Shown here one piece after another: positions 10,164 to 19,364 of a stretch of DNA of 48,475 nucleotides. Numbering within the stretch: position 1 is the first letter of the stretch; every line of letters begins with the position of its first letter. Both the position numbers and the translations under genes were made by a program. The DNA is from Dehalococcoidia bacterium (GTDB lineage: Bacteria; Chloroflexota; Dehalococcoidia; Dehalococcoidales; RBG-16-60-22), in the NCBI GenBank assembly GCA_011192005.1, contig DUFB01000084.1:1-48475 (forward strand), given 5' to 3'. The notes beneath the pieces were generated by a model. The model saw nothing but the letters and a program-made list of their open reading frames with translations, made no database searches and was not told where the DNA came from.

Positions 10164-10382
10164 TTAGTTTTGAGAATTCTTGGCAAGCCTGACGCCGTGA
10201 ATAGGGGCCAGGACGCTGCCGTCGGTTGTCATAATATCTTTATTGACTACAGTCTGCAGCTCCTGATGTAATTCCCTGAATCTTTTCATATCTTCATCAT
10301 GGATCCTGAAAGGCTGCGTTTCTATGCTGGCATCATTGGCTTGTTTATCTTTTTTTAATTTGCGTATCCAGAGTATTAGCAT
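10164..10382 (-). CDS. Small hypothetical protein (72 aa)
   Basis: Plausible isolated ORF on the strand of its neighbours; no family recognised. Confidence 0.45.
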   Translation of the reverse strand: MLILWIRKLKKDKQANDASIETQPFRIHDEDMKRFRELHQELQTVVNKDIMTTDGSVLAPIHGVRLAKNSQN

Positions 10383-10550
10383 GTCTATCTCCTCTTTTTA
10401 GTCTTACTAATCTTACTTTTTACACTTTAAGCTTATCTTTTCTCGGGGGAATAAGGCATAAAAAACAGATAAAAAGCTGTAAATATTGTGTAAATCTTAC
10501 GAGTGAAATTTTAGCAGGCAAATTAATATTAAGATGATAAAAATGATTGG

Positions 10551-10574
10551 GGACTTAGTGTTAACACTAAGTCC
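10551..10574. terminator. 24-nt perfect palindrome GGACTTAGTGTTAACACTAAGTCC
   Basis: Perfect self-complementarity just downstream of the 10628-11044 (-) gene; followed by tcttttatta on the + strand. Confidence 0.5.
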
Positions 10575-10627
10575 TCTTTTATTATTGGGTTATTGCCAAG
10601 CCGGGGAACAGCCTGCAAATAATGGTT

Positions 10628-11044
10628 TTACGGTGTTCCGGTATAAATATTGGTCAGGGGATTGGCGGCGGCATTGTTTCGCTTGATAGTCTCTTCTATG
10701 CGCGTATTTAGTGTGTCCGTTCCGAACGGCTCGGTGAGATAGCTATCGGAACTCAGGTTAAGTCCCCTCACCATGCCGTTTTCCGTACCCCATTTTGTTA
10801 ACATCATAATGGGTAATTTTGTCCATTGCCGGAGCCGCAGACATACCTCGATGCCGTCGAGGGTCGGCATCATGATATCAAGGATAATGAATTCCGGTTT
10901 CTCGGTATCTATTTTATCCCTGAGCGGGATGCCGGTATCCTTGGTGCACACTATCTCATACTTGCCACCGTTAAGTTCTTGCTCCAGGAAGTTCTTCAGC
11001 TCCGAATCGTTGCTGATGGCAAGGATTTTTCTCTTCGTCGGCAT
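10628..11044 (-). CDS. Stand-alone response-regulator receiver protein (atypical)
   Basis: FIILDIMMPTLDGIEVC phosphoacceptor region; C-terminal DNA-binding domain absent. Confidence 0.85.
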   Translation of the reverse strand: MPTKRKILAISNDSELKNFLEQELNGGKYEIVCTKDTGIPLRDKIDTEKPEFIILDIMMPTLDGIEVCLRLRQWTKLPIMMLTKWGTENGMVRGLNLSSDSYLTEPFGTDTLNTRIEETIKRNNAAANPLTNIYTGTP

Positions 11045-11231
11045 TGCTGTCTCCTTAGCGTTTTTCCTCCGTTACGGTACTAGACTATCATCTGAATGGT
11101 AAACAGGGCATAAACGGAGGATAAAATAAGATAAATATCTCATTAAAGATTTGGCGTGTTTCTGGAAACGATTAACACGTGTTAAAGAGTATAAAAACGT
11201 GCTGGTATTGGGCAATCGGGATTATAAGAAA

Positions 11232-11256
11232 CGGGGGAGTTGAAATTACTCCCCCG
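11232..11256 (-). terminator. Hairpin downstream of the two-component operon
   Basis: cgggggagt-tgaaatt-actcccccg, 9-bp stem; on the - strand followed by tttctt. Confidence 0.65.
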
Positions 11257-11284
11257 CTGTTTTTTGCGGATGTATTTAATATCG

Positions 11285-11977
11285 TTATGACGTGGCCAGA
11301 TGGTAGCCGACGCCTGGGATGGTATGGATGTATCTCGGGTTCTTGGGATCCGGTTCGAGTTTCCTGCGCAATCTCCCCACGAATACCCTCAGATACTCTT
11401 TCTCCGAAGAGTACTCATTGCCCCAGACACTGTGCAGAAGCATACTGTGGGTAAGGACTTTATCCGAGTTAACCGCCAGTTGCTGTAAGAGCGCGTATTC
11501 GGTGGGGGTGAGGGTTATCTCTTTGCCCTTTACGGTAACCCGCCTCTTGGCGAAATTGATTTCGAGGCCATCGCAGGTAAAAGACGACTGTGCCGGAGCT
11601 ACGCTGGCGTCGCCGCGATGGCGGAAGGCCGTGTTGATTCTGGCCATCAACTCAGCGATACCGAATGGCTTCGTCAGGTAATCGTCGGCGCCCAGTTCGA
11701 GGCACTTGACTTTATCATTCTCGTCGCCGCGGGCGCTGAGGATAATAATGGGTATGTCCGACCATTCCCGGATATGCCGGCATACCTGGACACCGTCCAC
11801 TTTGGGCATCATGATATCCAGGATTATCAGGTCGATGTATTCTTTCTGTACGGTTTCGAGGGCTTCCTCGCCATCGGTAGCGGTTAATACCTCATAGCCT
11901 CTGGCTTTAAGATTGGTGCTGAGCAATCGCAATATGGCTGTGTCATCATCGACAACCAGTATTCTTTTTTTGTCCAT
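11285..11977 (-). CDS. OmpR/PhoB-family response regulator
   Basis: ILVVDDDTAILRLL, LIILDIMMPKVDG, DDYLTKPFG; winged-helix EITLTPTEYALLQQLAVNSDKVLTHSMLLHSVWG. Confidence 0.95.
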   Translation of the reverse strand: MDKKRILVVDDDTAILRLLSTNLKARGYEVLTATDGEEALETVQKEYIDLIILDIMMPKVDGVQVCRHIREWSDIPIIILSARGDENDKVKCLELGADDYLTKPFGIAELMARINTAFRHRGDASVAPAQSSFTCDGLEINFAKRRVTVKGKEITLTPTEYALLQQLAVNSDKVLTHSMLLHSVWGNEYSSEKEYLRVFVGRLRRKLEPDPKNPRYIHTIPGVGYHLATS

Positions 11978-11988
11978 ATCTTACCCCC

Positions 11989-13608
11989 TTAGTTCAACGG
12001 TAGACTGAAGGTGAATCTGGCACCCTGGTCCGGCTGGCTTTCCACCCAGATTTTTCCTCCGTGTGCCTCGATAATACCGCGGCAGATAGCCAGACCGAGT
12101 CCCGTTCCTTTCCGGCGTCCGGCTTTGCTACCGTTCCCCTGGAAAAATCGTTCGAATATCTTCTCGTGAATCTCTGGCGGGATGCCACTCCCCTGGTCGG
12201 TAACGCTGACGATTATATCCTTATCGTTACTTTCGGCTTCAATACGGATATTGGTATTATCATCGGAAAATTTTACGGCGTTTTCGACAAGGTTGGTCAG
12301 CACCTGGCCGATACGTATGTCGTCAATGTTGACCGACGGCAGGTCGTCAGGTATATTCACCTGAAGCTGGTGCTTCACGGTCAGGTTATCCAGTCTGTCC
12401 TGAATCGTTTCAATTACCTCACTCAGTTTACACAGTTTTCTTTTCACTTCCAGCGCTTCGGCTTCGAGGCGTGACATCATCAGCAAATCGTCCACCAGTC
12501 GCGTAAGGGTGTCGGCGTCTTTGTCTATCGATTGCAGGAAGTATTGACGGGTCGATTCATCGAAAATAACATCGGACTGGAGCAGGCTGTTGGCCGAGCC
12601 CTTGATGACTGCCAGCGGCGTGCGTAACTCGTGCGATACGTTGGCCAGGAATTCGGTACGCATGTTGTCCAGTTCCTGCAGCGCCTTGGCGCTTGAAGCT
12701 GCCTCGTACAGCTGGGCGTTCCTGACGGCGATGGTGATCTCCCTGCCGATTCCGGTAAGTAACTCGATATTATTATCGGTCATCTCATGGTTGGTATCCG
12801 AGGTAACCACTCCCATTACACCGATGCTTTCGCCCAGGATGGAGAGCGGAATACCGCCGAACGACTGTCTGGTTTTCTTCTTCAGGGGTTCCAGGTTTTT
12901 ATCGGTCAAGTTCGTAAAATCATCGATGATAATCGGTTTTGCCTGCCTGAATATCCTCCAGATAATACCGCTGTCCTTCTGGATTTCCTTTGCCATCTGC
13001 GCCGACTGTCTAGGGGATAATCCGTGGGTGCCCTTTAGTACTAGGCGGTCATTTTCGTACAGGTAGATAAAGCTTGCCTTGATGCCGGTATAATATGCTA
13101 CCTTCTCCAGCGAAGAATCAACGATTTGCTGCAGGTCGAGTGATTCCGATACCGCCTGTGACACGCTGAGCAGGGTATTGGTAATTCTGTTCCGCTGTTC
13201 GAGCTCCTCCATGAGACTGCGGTTCTCCAGTACCAGCCGCTGTTTTTCCAGTCCCCGGTTAATGACTGATAGCAGCGTCTCCGTGTCCAGGGGCTTTTCC
13301 AAATATGCAAATGCACCGCGGTTCAGCGATTGTACGGCGTTTTGCACCGAGGAATGACCCGTGAGCATTATGGCGACTATATCCGGGTGAATATCCAGGC
13401 ATCTGGAAAGGAGTTCGGTGCCATCAGCATCGGGCAGGCTTATATCCAGGATGGCGGCGTTATAAAAACGCTCTTTTAAACGGCAAGTTCCCTCGTTTGC
13501 CGAGGGAGCCGTGTCCACTTCGTAGTTCTTGTTTTCTAGGATGCGTTTGATGATTTTCAGGAAATCGAGGTCATCATCAACGACCAGGATACTCTCTTTA
13601 CCTTTCAT
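11989..13608 (-). CDS. REC-GAF-HisKA-HATPase hybrid sensor histidine kinase
   Basis: N-terminal REC (AILDISLPDADG); GAF-like middle; LANVSHELRTPLAVIKG H-box; HATPase motifs NAVKF, DQGSGIPPE, GTGLGLAICRGI. Confidence 0.93.
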   Translation of the reverse strand: MKGKESILVVDDDLDFLKIIKRILENKNYEVDTAPSANEGTCRLKERFYNAAILDISLPDADGTELLSRCLDIHPDIVAIMLTGHSSVQNAVQSLNRGAFAYLEKPLDTETLLSVINRGLEKQRLVLENRSLMEELEQRNRITNTLLSVSQAVSESLDLQQIVDSSLEKVAYYTGIKASFIYLYENDRLVLKGTHGLSPRQSAQMAKEIQKDSGIIWRIFRQAKPIIIDDFTNLTDKNLEPLKKKTRQSFGGIPLSILGESIGVMGVVTSDTNHEMTDNNIELLTGIGREITIAVRNAQLYEAASSAKALQELDNMRTEFLANVSHELRTPLAVIKGSANSLLQSDVIFDESTRQYFLQSIDKDADTLTRLVDDLLMMSRLEAEALEVKRKLCKLSEVIETIQDRLDNLTVKHQLQVNIPDDLPSVNIDDIRIGQVLTNLVENAVKFSDDNTNIRIEAESNDKDIIVSVTDQGSGIPPEIHEKIFERFFQGNGSKAGRRKGTGLGLAICRGIIEAHGGKIWVESQPDQGARFTFSLPLN

Positions 13609-13611
13609 TGT

Positions 13612-14355
13612 TTACACCGTTTTTTTTCGTTTATGGCTGATGCGTCTCACCAGGTCAGCGGCTCGGGAAGGGTCGAACGGTTTGTACAGGCAGGTAATTG
13701 CCGATGCTTCTTGCGCCTTATCGAGAGCGTCCTTAACCTCATTGCGAAAACCGGTCATCATTACCGTGATAATACCGGGATTTATCTCCTTCAATCGCAG
13801 GAAAGTCTCCAGCCCGTCGATATTGGGCAGCTTCACATCGACGAAGGCCATCTTGCAGGCTCTCTCTCTGGCTATACTCACCGCTTCTTCGCCGCTGTTG
13901 GCCGTGAGTACGTGGTGTCCTTCCAATCTTAAGACCCTGGTCAGCGTCTCACAGATATCGGTGTCATCATCCACGATAAGAATCGGCTCTTCGGTAGCCG
14001 CCTCCTTAATCATGTCTATCAACTGGTCGATTCTTATCGGCTTATTGATTACCTTCCGGGCGCCTTCTTTTTTCGCTATTTCAATCAACTCCTCTTCCGA
14101 GTAAGCTGTCATCAGGATTACCGAGGCTTCGGGGTCCATTTCCTTTATCTTCCGGAACGCTTCCACGCCGTTCATCTCCGGCATGACGATATCCATTAGC
14201 GTAACGTCGAAGGCATGTTCCTTATACCTGTTTACGGCCGTGGCACCATTGCCCGCGGTTTCAACATGAAAACCCCGCCGCTTGAGAATCAGCGAAAATG
14301 TTTCCAGTAAATCCTCATTATCATCAACAACGAGAATAGCCAGTTGGTCGGTCAT
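13612..14355 (-). CDS. Tandem double-receiver (REC-REC) protein without output domain
   Basis: Two REC domains, ILVVDDNEDLL...VTLMDIVMPEMNG and ILIVDDDTDIC...MAFVDVKLPNIDG. Confidence 0.93.
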   Translation of the reverse strand: MTDQLAILVVDDNEDLLETFSLILKRRGFHVETAGNGATAVNRYKEHAFDVTLMDIVMPEMNGVEAFRKIKEMDPEASVILMTAYSEEELIEIAKKEGARKVINKPIRIDQLIDMIKEAATEEPILIVDDDTDICETLTRVLRLEGHHVLTANSGEEAVSIARERACKMAFVDVKLPNIDGLETFLRLKEINPGIITVMMTGFRNEVKDALDKAQEASAITCLYKPFDPSRAADLVRRISHKRKKTV

Positions 14356-14356
14356 A

Positions 14357-15862
14357 TTACGTTTCCCTCCTGATTACTAGCGGTAAATCTATACTGAAAG
14401 TGGTGCCTTTGCCCACCTTGCTGACGACGGCGATTTTGCCGCCGTTCTGTTCAACGAGCCTTTTGCTTATCGCCAGTCCCAGGCCGATTCCCTTCGGCTT
14501 GGTGGTGAAAAGAGGCTCGAATATCTTGTCGATGTTTTCTTCCGCTATGCCGCAGCCGGTGTCTTTAAAAGATACCCGCGCGAAAGAGTCCTCGGCCACG
14601 GTCTCTATATCCAGCTGCCCCTTTCCGTTCATCGACTGGCAGGCATTGGTGACGATGTTGGTAAAGACCCGGCCGATCTGCTCGGGGTCGACATTAACCT
14701 TGTACGAATTACCGTTTAGTTTCGACTTGATATTTATCTTCTCCGGCACAGTAACGTAAGACAGGCTTTCCTTGACCAGGGTATTAAGGTCGGTGCGGTG
14801 CAGTGACGGCGGTTTTATCCGGGTGAAGTCCATCAGGTCGGTAACTATTTTATTGGCGGCATCAATCTGCTTGTCCAGTACTTCGAGGGTGTTCAGGGCT
14901 TCTTCGTCCCCCTTTTCGCTCAGAGACATATTGAGGAGGTAGGCGCAGTTCCTGATTACGTTCAGGGGATTGCGAAGTTCGTGCCCGACGCCCGATGCCA
15001 GTTCTCCCACCGCGGCCAGCCTTTCGGAACGGATAAGCTTCTCCTGTACATCTTCCAGATCTTTGGTACGGTCTTCGACATCCGTCTCAAGCTGCTGGTA
15101 ATAATTGCGGAGAGATATTTCCAGTTCCATCTGCCGCAGGGCGCCGCCGATTCTTTCGGCTAATGTCTTGGTGAGGTGATTCCGCTTTTTTAAGTAGGGG
15201 TTATCGCGTATTGAGTAAATTTCTATAAACCCGGGTTCTTCATCGCCAACCACCAGGTTCTCCGTTATCTTGCTGGAAGTTTTCTGGAAATCGGGGCTGG
15301 TATATTCCTGATTGCGGAAAATTATACGCACGCTGGTCTCGTCCGAGTACTGCATGGCTTGCGGCACGAAATTGACTACCTTATCGATGAATTCTTCTAT
15401 ACTGACGTTTTCCCTGGTGGCATTACCGATATCATAAAGGCATTTCATTTCTTTCATTCTCAAACGGTGTTCTAGTTCGCTTTTCTGCAACATGGCCACC
15501 ACGGCACCTACCGCACTGAGGATTATCACGAACGCCGTCGGTTTGAAGAGGGCATTCGGATATGCGTCATACAGAATGGCGTTGGGCAGAAGAATAAACA
15601 TCGCTGCGAAGGCGGTCAGTATCGAAGGTATAACACCGAAAACATAGGCAACGTATACCACCGGAGCGAAAAATATCAGACCCAGGAAATCAATACCGGC
15701 GAAATCATGGAAATTACCGAGGGATATTTCCAGTGATGCCAAACCGAGCGCTCCTCCGATTGTCGGTAGATAATAAAACAAGGAGCAAACCGCCATCATG
15801 GCAACTATATACCAGGTGTGTTTATTGGACCAGAGGTATTTTTTCTTAGTTTTGGTACTCAT
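14357..15862 (-). CDS. Membrane sensor histidine kinase
   Basis: Hydrophobic N-terminal segments; AVGELASGVGHELRNPLNVIRN; NIVTNACQSM; DTGCGIAEENIDKIFEPLFTTKPKGIGLGLAIS. Confidence 0.93.
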   Translation of the reverse strand: MSTKTKKKYLWSNKHTWYIVAMMAVCSLFYYLPTIGGALGLASLEISLGNFHDFAGIDFLGLIFFAPVVYVAYVFGVIPSILTAFAAMFILLPNAILYDAYPNALFKPTAFVIILSAVGAVVAMLQKSELEHRLRMKEMKCLYDIGNATRENVSIEEFIDKVVNFVPQAMQYSDETSVRIIFRNQEYTSPDFQKTSSKITENLVVGDEEPGFIEIYSIRDNPYLKKRNHLTKTLAERIGGALRQMELEISLRNYYQQLETDVEDRTKDLEDVQEKLIRSERLAAVGELASGVGHELRNPLNVIRNCAYLLNMSLSEKGDEEALNTLEVLDKQIDAANKIVTDLMDFTRIKPPSLHRTDLNTLVKESLSYVTVPEKINIKSKLNGNSYKVNVDPEQIGRVFTNIVTNACQSMNGKGQLDIETVAEDSFARVSFKDTGCGIAEENIDKIFEPLFTTKPKGIGLGLAISKRLVEQNGGKIAVVSKVGKGTTFSIDLPLVIRRET

Positions 15863-15870
15863 TCCTAGCC

Positions 15871-15991
15871 TCCCTGATTTACCGGGATGCCTGCGTCTTC
15901 AAACCATAGTGCATTACAAACAGCCGACTTGCCGGGTTTCGACGACCGCCTGTGTCCAGTCTCAGGCTACTACTCCGCACTATGGCAGGCA
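15871..15991 (-). promoter_or_regulatory. Candidate structured 5' leader RNA upstream of the membrane histidine kinase
   Basis: Nested long-range pairings 15888-15894/15985-15991 (7 bp) and 15905-15912/15977-15984 (8 bp), internal hairpin 15948-15952/15963-15967, and TCCC/GGGA pairing over the likely SD AGGGAGG. Confidence 0.5.
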
Positions 15992-16071
15992 ACCATGATA
16001 ACCCTCTTTTTTATCGGGGTATTCACCCACTCAAAATATACTGATATTTCAATATTCATTTCTATCGTTTT

Positions 16072-16704
16072 TTAGCCCTGCTGTCTTTCCCGGATTATTC
16101 CTTTTATCTCTTCCAGCTCATCAAGTAATTCCTGCGCCGAAACCTCCGGCAGCGAACTGATGAGGTTGGCAAGCGGATTTACCTCCTCTTCCTGTTCACT
16201 GAAGAGACTGCTGAAGTCGTCCTTGATATTTTTGGGTGCTTCTTCTGATTTCCCTTTATTGCTTTCCTCACTCCCGTCTTTTTCCTTTAGTTCATTAGCA
16301 GATTTGTTCACAGCCTTATCATCAGTTTTATCAACCACTTTAACTGCATCATTGTTACTCACTTCTACCACGTTAATATCCCGTTCTTCACCTTTTTCAT
16401 CCGTGTCCATCAAAGTGTTGAGTTCTGCTTCGGTATCCAGGTCCATTAATTCGTCTCCGGGTTCAACGGTCAGCTCGATTAACGGTCCGTGCGGACCCGG
16501 TACTTCATCTTCGTCTTCCTCAGGGATTCTTGAGCCGTCGGTAAGTCCTTTCAGCTGTTTTTCGGCGTCCTTCAGTTTTTTGGTCTTGTTGCTTATTTTT
16601 TCTTCCATATCGGCCACTTCGGTTGCCGTGACCGTATCTTCTTTTATGTTTGCTTCTTCTGTTTTTTCGTCGATTTTTCCTATTTTAAAGCTTTTAAATC
16701 GCAT
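16072..16704 (-). CDS. Acidic archaellum accessory protein, ArlC/D/E-like (tentative)
   Basis: Last gene of the archaellum run; charged coiled-coil; PLANLISSLPEVSAQELLDELEEIKGIIRE C-terminus. Confidence 0.45.
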   Translation of the reverse strand: MRFKSFKIGKIDEKTEEANIKEDTVTATEVADMEEKISNKTKKLKDAEKQLKGLTDGSRIPEEDEDEVPGPHGPLIELTVEPGDELMDLDTEAELNTLMDTDEKGEERDINVVEVSNNDAVKVVDKTDDKAVNKSANELKEKDGSEESNKGKSEEAPKNIKDDFSSLFSEQEEEVNPLANLISSLPEVSAQELLDELEEIKGIIRERQQG

Positions 16705-16753
16705 TAGAGGCCTCCTTGTCAGCAGGTTACCGGTCTGCTATTTCTCCTTATCT

Positions 16754-18601
16754 TTAACGGAATAGTCCCTCGCGGTAAGCCTTGGAGAGGATTCCGTAGA
16801 CTTCGTAAAAATTGGTATTTCCCTGTTCGTGCATGCGTTTCAGCACCTCGGCCCTCTGCTTCAGTATCTTGTATACCTCCCGTCTTTTTTCTTCGGGGAA
16901 ACCCCGCCGCGGCGCGATTTTATTCTCGAGTATGTATGAGTTCTGGTATCCCCGGAAGAGGAAGGAGTCGTCAAGGGGATTCCAGTTAAATGACTCTATG
17001 AAGGAGAAACTGTCGCCTACGGAGTCATAACTGACTATTTCGTTAATGGAAGTCAATCGCCTGGCCAGGCTGCCGTTTGCCAGACGTACCTGCTGGCAGA
17101 TGACCACCACGTTAAGGTTATCGACGTATGACTTGGGCACGTTAATCGGATTACCGGTAACACGCTGGATAAGCTTGGATACCGAAGCGGCGTGGAAAGT
17201 ACTCATGCAGGCATGACCGGTCTGCATCGCCTGGAAAGCGATGGCGCCTTCTTCACCGCGGATCTCACCGACGATAATAAGATTAGGCCTCTGCCTCAGG
17301 GCTGCCTTGAGCAGGTCGAACATGGAAACCTCGGAACTATCCTCCTCTTTGGCGGACCCGCGGGTGCATCCGCGAATCCAGTTATGGTGTGGTACTTGCA
17401 CCTCCGGTGTATCCTCGATACTGACGATTTTTGCCTCGGGTGGAATAAACGTAGTCAAGGCGTTCAGCAGCGTGGTCTTACCGGAGGCAGTTTCCCCGGA
17501 GACCCAGACATTCATCCCTTCCTGCAATATCATAGAAAGGTAGGCTGCCATATCATAGTTGAGAGCGCCAAATCCAATAAGCTCCAGTATGCTTAACGGC
17601 GTATCGCTGAATTTCCTGATGGTAAAGTTACTGCCCCGTTTGGAAACGTCCGTACCGTAAACGATATTGATACGGGAGCCGTCGGGCAGGGTAGCATCCA
17701 CGCACGGTTCGCGGAAGGTCACGGGATGCTTAATTCCTTCCGCCAGCTCGATGACGAATTTGTCCAGAGTCTCGTGCGTATCGAAACCGATGCTGGCTCT
17801 GAGGCCGCCGAATATCTTATGCTCCACGAAGATGTTGCCCAGTCCGGAGCAGGAAATATCCTCGATGTTCGGGTCCAGTATCATCGGGTCTAGGGCTCCC
17901 ATACCTTCCAGCTTGCGTCGCAGCAGGTAGCGGAGGCTGTTGTACTGGAACTTGGATATATCTATCTTCTTGGACCGGGAACGGGCTCTGGTGGCTCCTT
18001 TTTCTTCCTTTTTCTTCTTCTTATTCTTCTTGTTATCGCTCCTGGGAATTTCTACGTTCTCTTTGTTTTCTCCTTCAGGCTTTTCGGGTTTATCTTCATC
18101 CTTGGGAAGTTTCTTCTTCGGCGGGGGTTTAACGTTGGTGATATTTACAATCCTGTCAACTATGTCCATGATTATTTCGAGGCGCTTTTTGGGGTCTTCT
18201 ATACCTTCCAGCTCTTCAACGTAGTCCGCGAGGCGCAGCTCTATTTCATCGAGAGCCTCCCTCTGGGCATCGATGAGGCTCGGTTCTACGGCAATATAAT
18301 AATCTCTAACATCATTGGGGTTAGCCAGGATATGGACGAACACCCCACCCCCCACCTGATAGATAAGGTTAGGGTCTTTAGTCCCCTTCAAACTTCGAGT
18401 GACCTTCTCGTAATAGGCAGGCGGGCCAAAGCCGTTTTCAGGTATGCAGTGCAGGTACTGGAGCAGGTGCGGGTGTTCCTTGCATACCGCCTGTAATTCC
18501 TCGGAAAGATTGGAGAACACCGGACACCTTTCCGTAGCGGTACCGCATTCCTTGCCGCATTCCCGAGAACACTGTTCTATATCAAATGGAAGAATTGGCA
18601 T
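16754..18601 (-). CDS. arlI: Archaellum motor ATPase ArlI (FlaI)-like, type II/IV secretion ATPase
   Basis: VWVSGETASGKTTLLNAL Walker A, VSIEDTPEVQVPHHNWI, LRQRPNLIIVGEIRGEEG, MQTGHACMSTFHAAS; adjacent to arlH. Confidence 0.9.
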   Translation of the reverse strand: MPILPFDIEQCSRECGKECGTATERCPVFSNLSEELQAVCKEHPHLLQYLHCIPENGFGPPAYYEKVTRSLKGTKDPNLIYQVGGGVFVHILANPNDVRDYYIAVEPSLIDAQREALDEIELRLADYVEELEGIEDPKKRLEIIMDIVDRIVNITNVKPPPKKKLPKDEDKPEKPEGENKENVEIPRSDNKKNKKKKKEEKGATRARSRSKKIDISKFQYNSLRYLLRRKLEGMGALDPMILDPNIEDISCSGLGNIFVEHKIFGGLRASIGFDTHETLDKFVIELAEGIKHPVTFREPCVDATLPDGSRINIVYGTDVSKRGSNFTIRKFSDTPLSILELIGFGALNYDMAAYLSMILQEGMNVWVSGETASGKTTLLNALTTFIPPEAKIVSIEDTPEVQVPHHNWIRGCTRGSAKEEDSSEVSMFDLLKAALRQRPNLIIVGEIRGEEGAIAFQAMQTGHACMSTFHAASVSKLIQRVTGNPINVPKSYVDNLNVVVICQQVRLANGSLARRLTSINEIVSYDSVGDSFSFIESFNWNPLDDSFLFRGYQNSYILENKIAPRRGFPEEKRREVYKILKQRAEVLKRMHEQGNTNFYEVYGILSKAYREGLFR

Positions 18602-18609
18602 CTAATCTC

Positions 18610-19323
18610 CTAAACTCTGGCTTTAGCGAGGGGTATAATCCGCATACCAAGCTTGGGTTCTATATCGAAACTGACCACATCTCCCGTCGGTCGTTCCGCT
18701 CCCCGGACCTTCAATACCTCCATCAGCTTTATCATGCTGTCGCCGACCTGCTCCAGCTTGAACTTGAAGCGGGCGTCGCACAGCGAGCGTGTCCGGGAAA
18801 GCATATCTTCCTCGAAAGCGTACGAATGTGCCACCAGGATGATAGTCAGGCCGTCATCGCACATGTTCTTGCATCTGGAAAAGAAATCTATAATAGCCAC
18901 CGGATTGCTGTGGGCTACCAGCAGGGTAATGGAATCCACGATTATCAGCTTGAATTCGTTAGGAAGCTGCGAAAAGTGGTGGGTCAGGACGTGAAAAGGC
19001 TTTTGCCCGCCCGCCATGCCCGCGCTGAAAGTCAGCGGGAAAATACGCAGGCGGTCGGCCAGGAAATGGTCTAGGACGTGTAAAGCCAGGGAGTCCATCT
19101 GGCTGATAAGACTTCTTACGGCATTTTCCGTGGTGTAGTATGCCACCGAGATTTCCCCGATGACCAGCGTGCCGTTGGTGAGATGCTGGCACAGGACGCT
19201 TTTTCCCGCATCCGAGTGCCCTTCAACGAGGCACAGTGAGCCCAGCGGAATGCCGCCGCCGAGTTTCTCGTCTACTTCCGGTACCCCGGTTATAATAAAT
19301 TCCTTCTTCTTTTCTGTCGCCAT
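18610..19323 (-). CDS. arlH: Archaellum KaiC-like ATPase ArlH (FlaH)
   Basis: TGVPEVDEKLGGGIPLGSLCLVEGHSDAGKSVLCQHL; LIIVDSITLL. Start placed at the ATG (19323) with GAGAGG upstream rather than the GTG at 19332. Confidence 0.88.
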   Translation of the reverse strand: MATEKKKEFIITGVPEVDEKLGGGIPLGSLCLVEGHSDAGKSVLCQHLTNGTLVIGEISVAYYTTENAVRSLISQMDSLALHVLDHFLADRLRIFPLTFSAGMAGGQKPFHVLTHHFSQLPNEFKLIIVDSITLLVAHSNPVAIIDFFSRCKNMCDDGLTIILVAHSYAFEEDMLSRTRSLCDARFKFKLEQVGDSMIKLMEVLKVRGAERPTGDVVSFDIEPKLGMRIIPLAKARV

Positions 19324-19364
19324 ATCAAACACCTCTCTCGTCTGGTGTCATGTATTTCATGAAC

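Noticed and set aside
16160-16765. 201-aa plus-strand ORF opposite the acidic accessory gene
   Set aside because: Ser-rich mirror of a Glu/Asp/Lys-rich gene on the opposite strand; typical antisense artefact. The same reasoning applies to most other ORFs antisense to strong genes.
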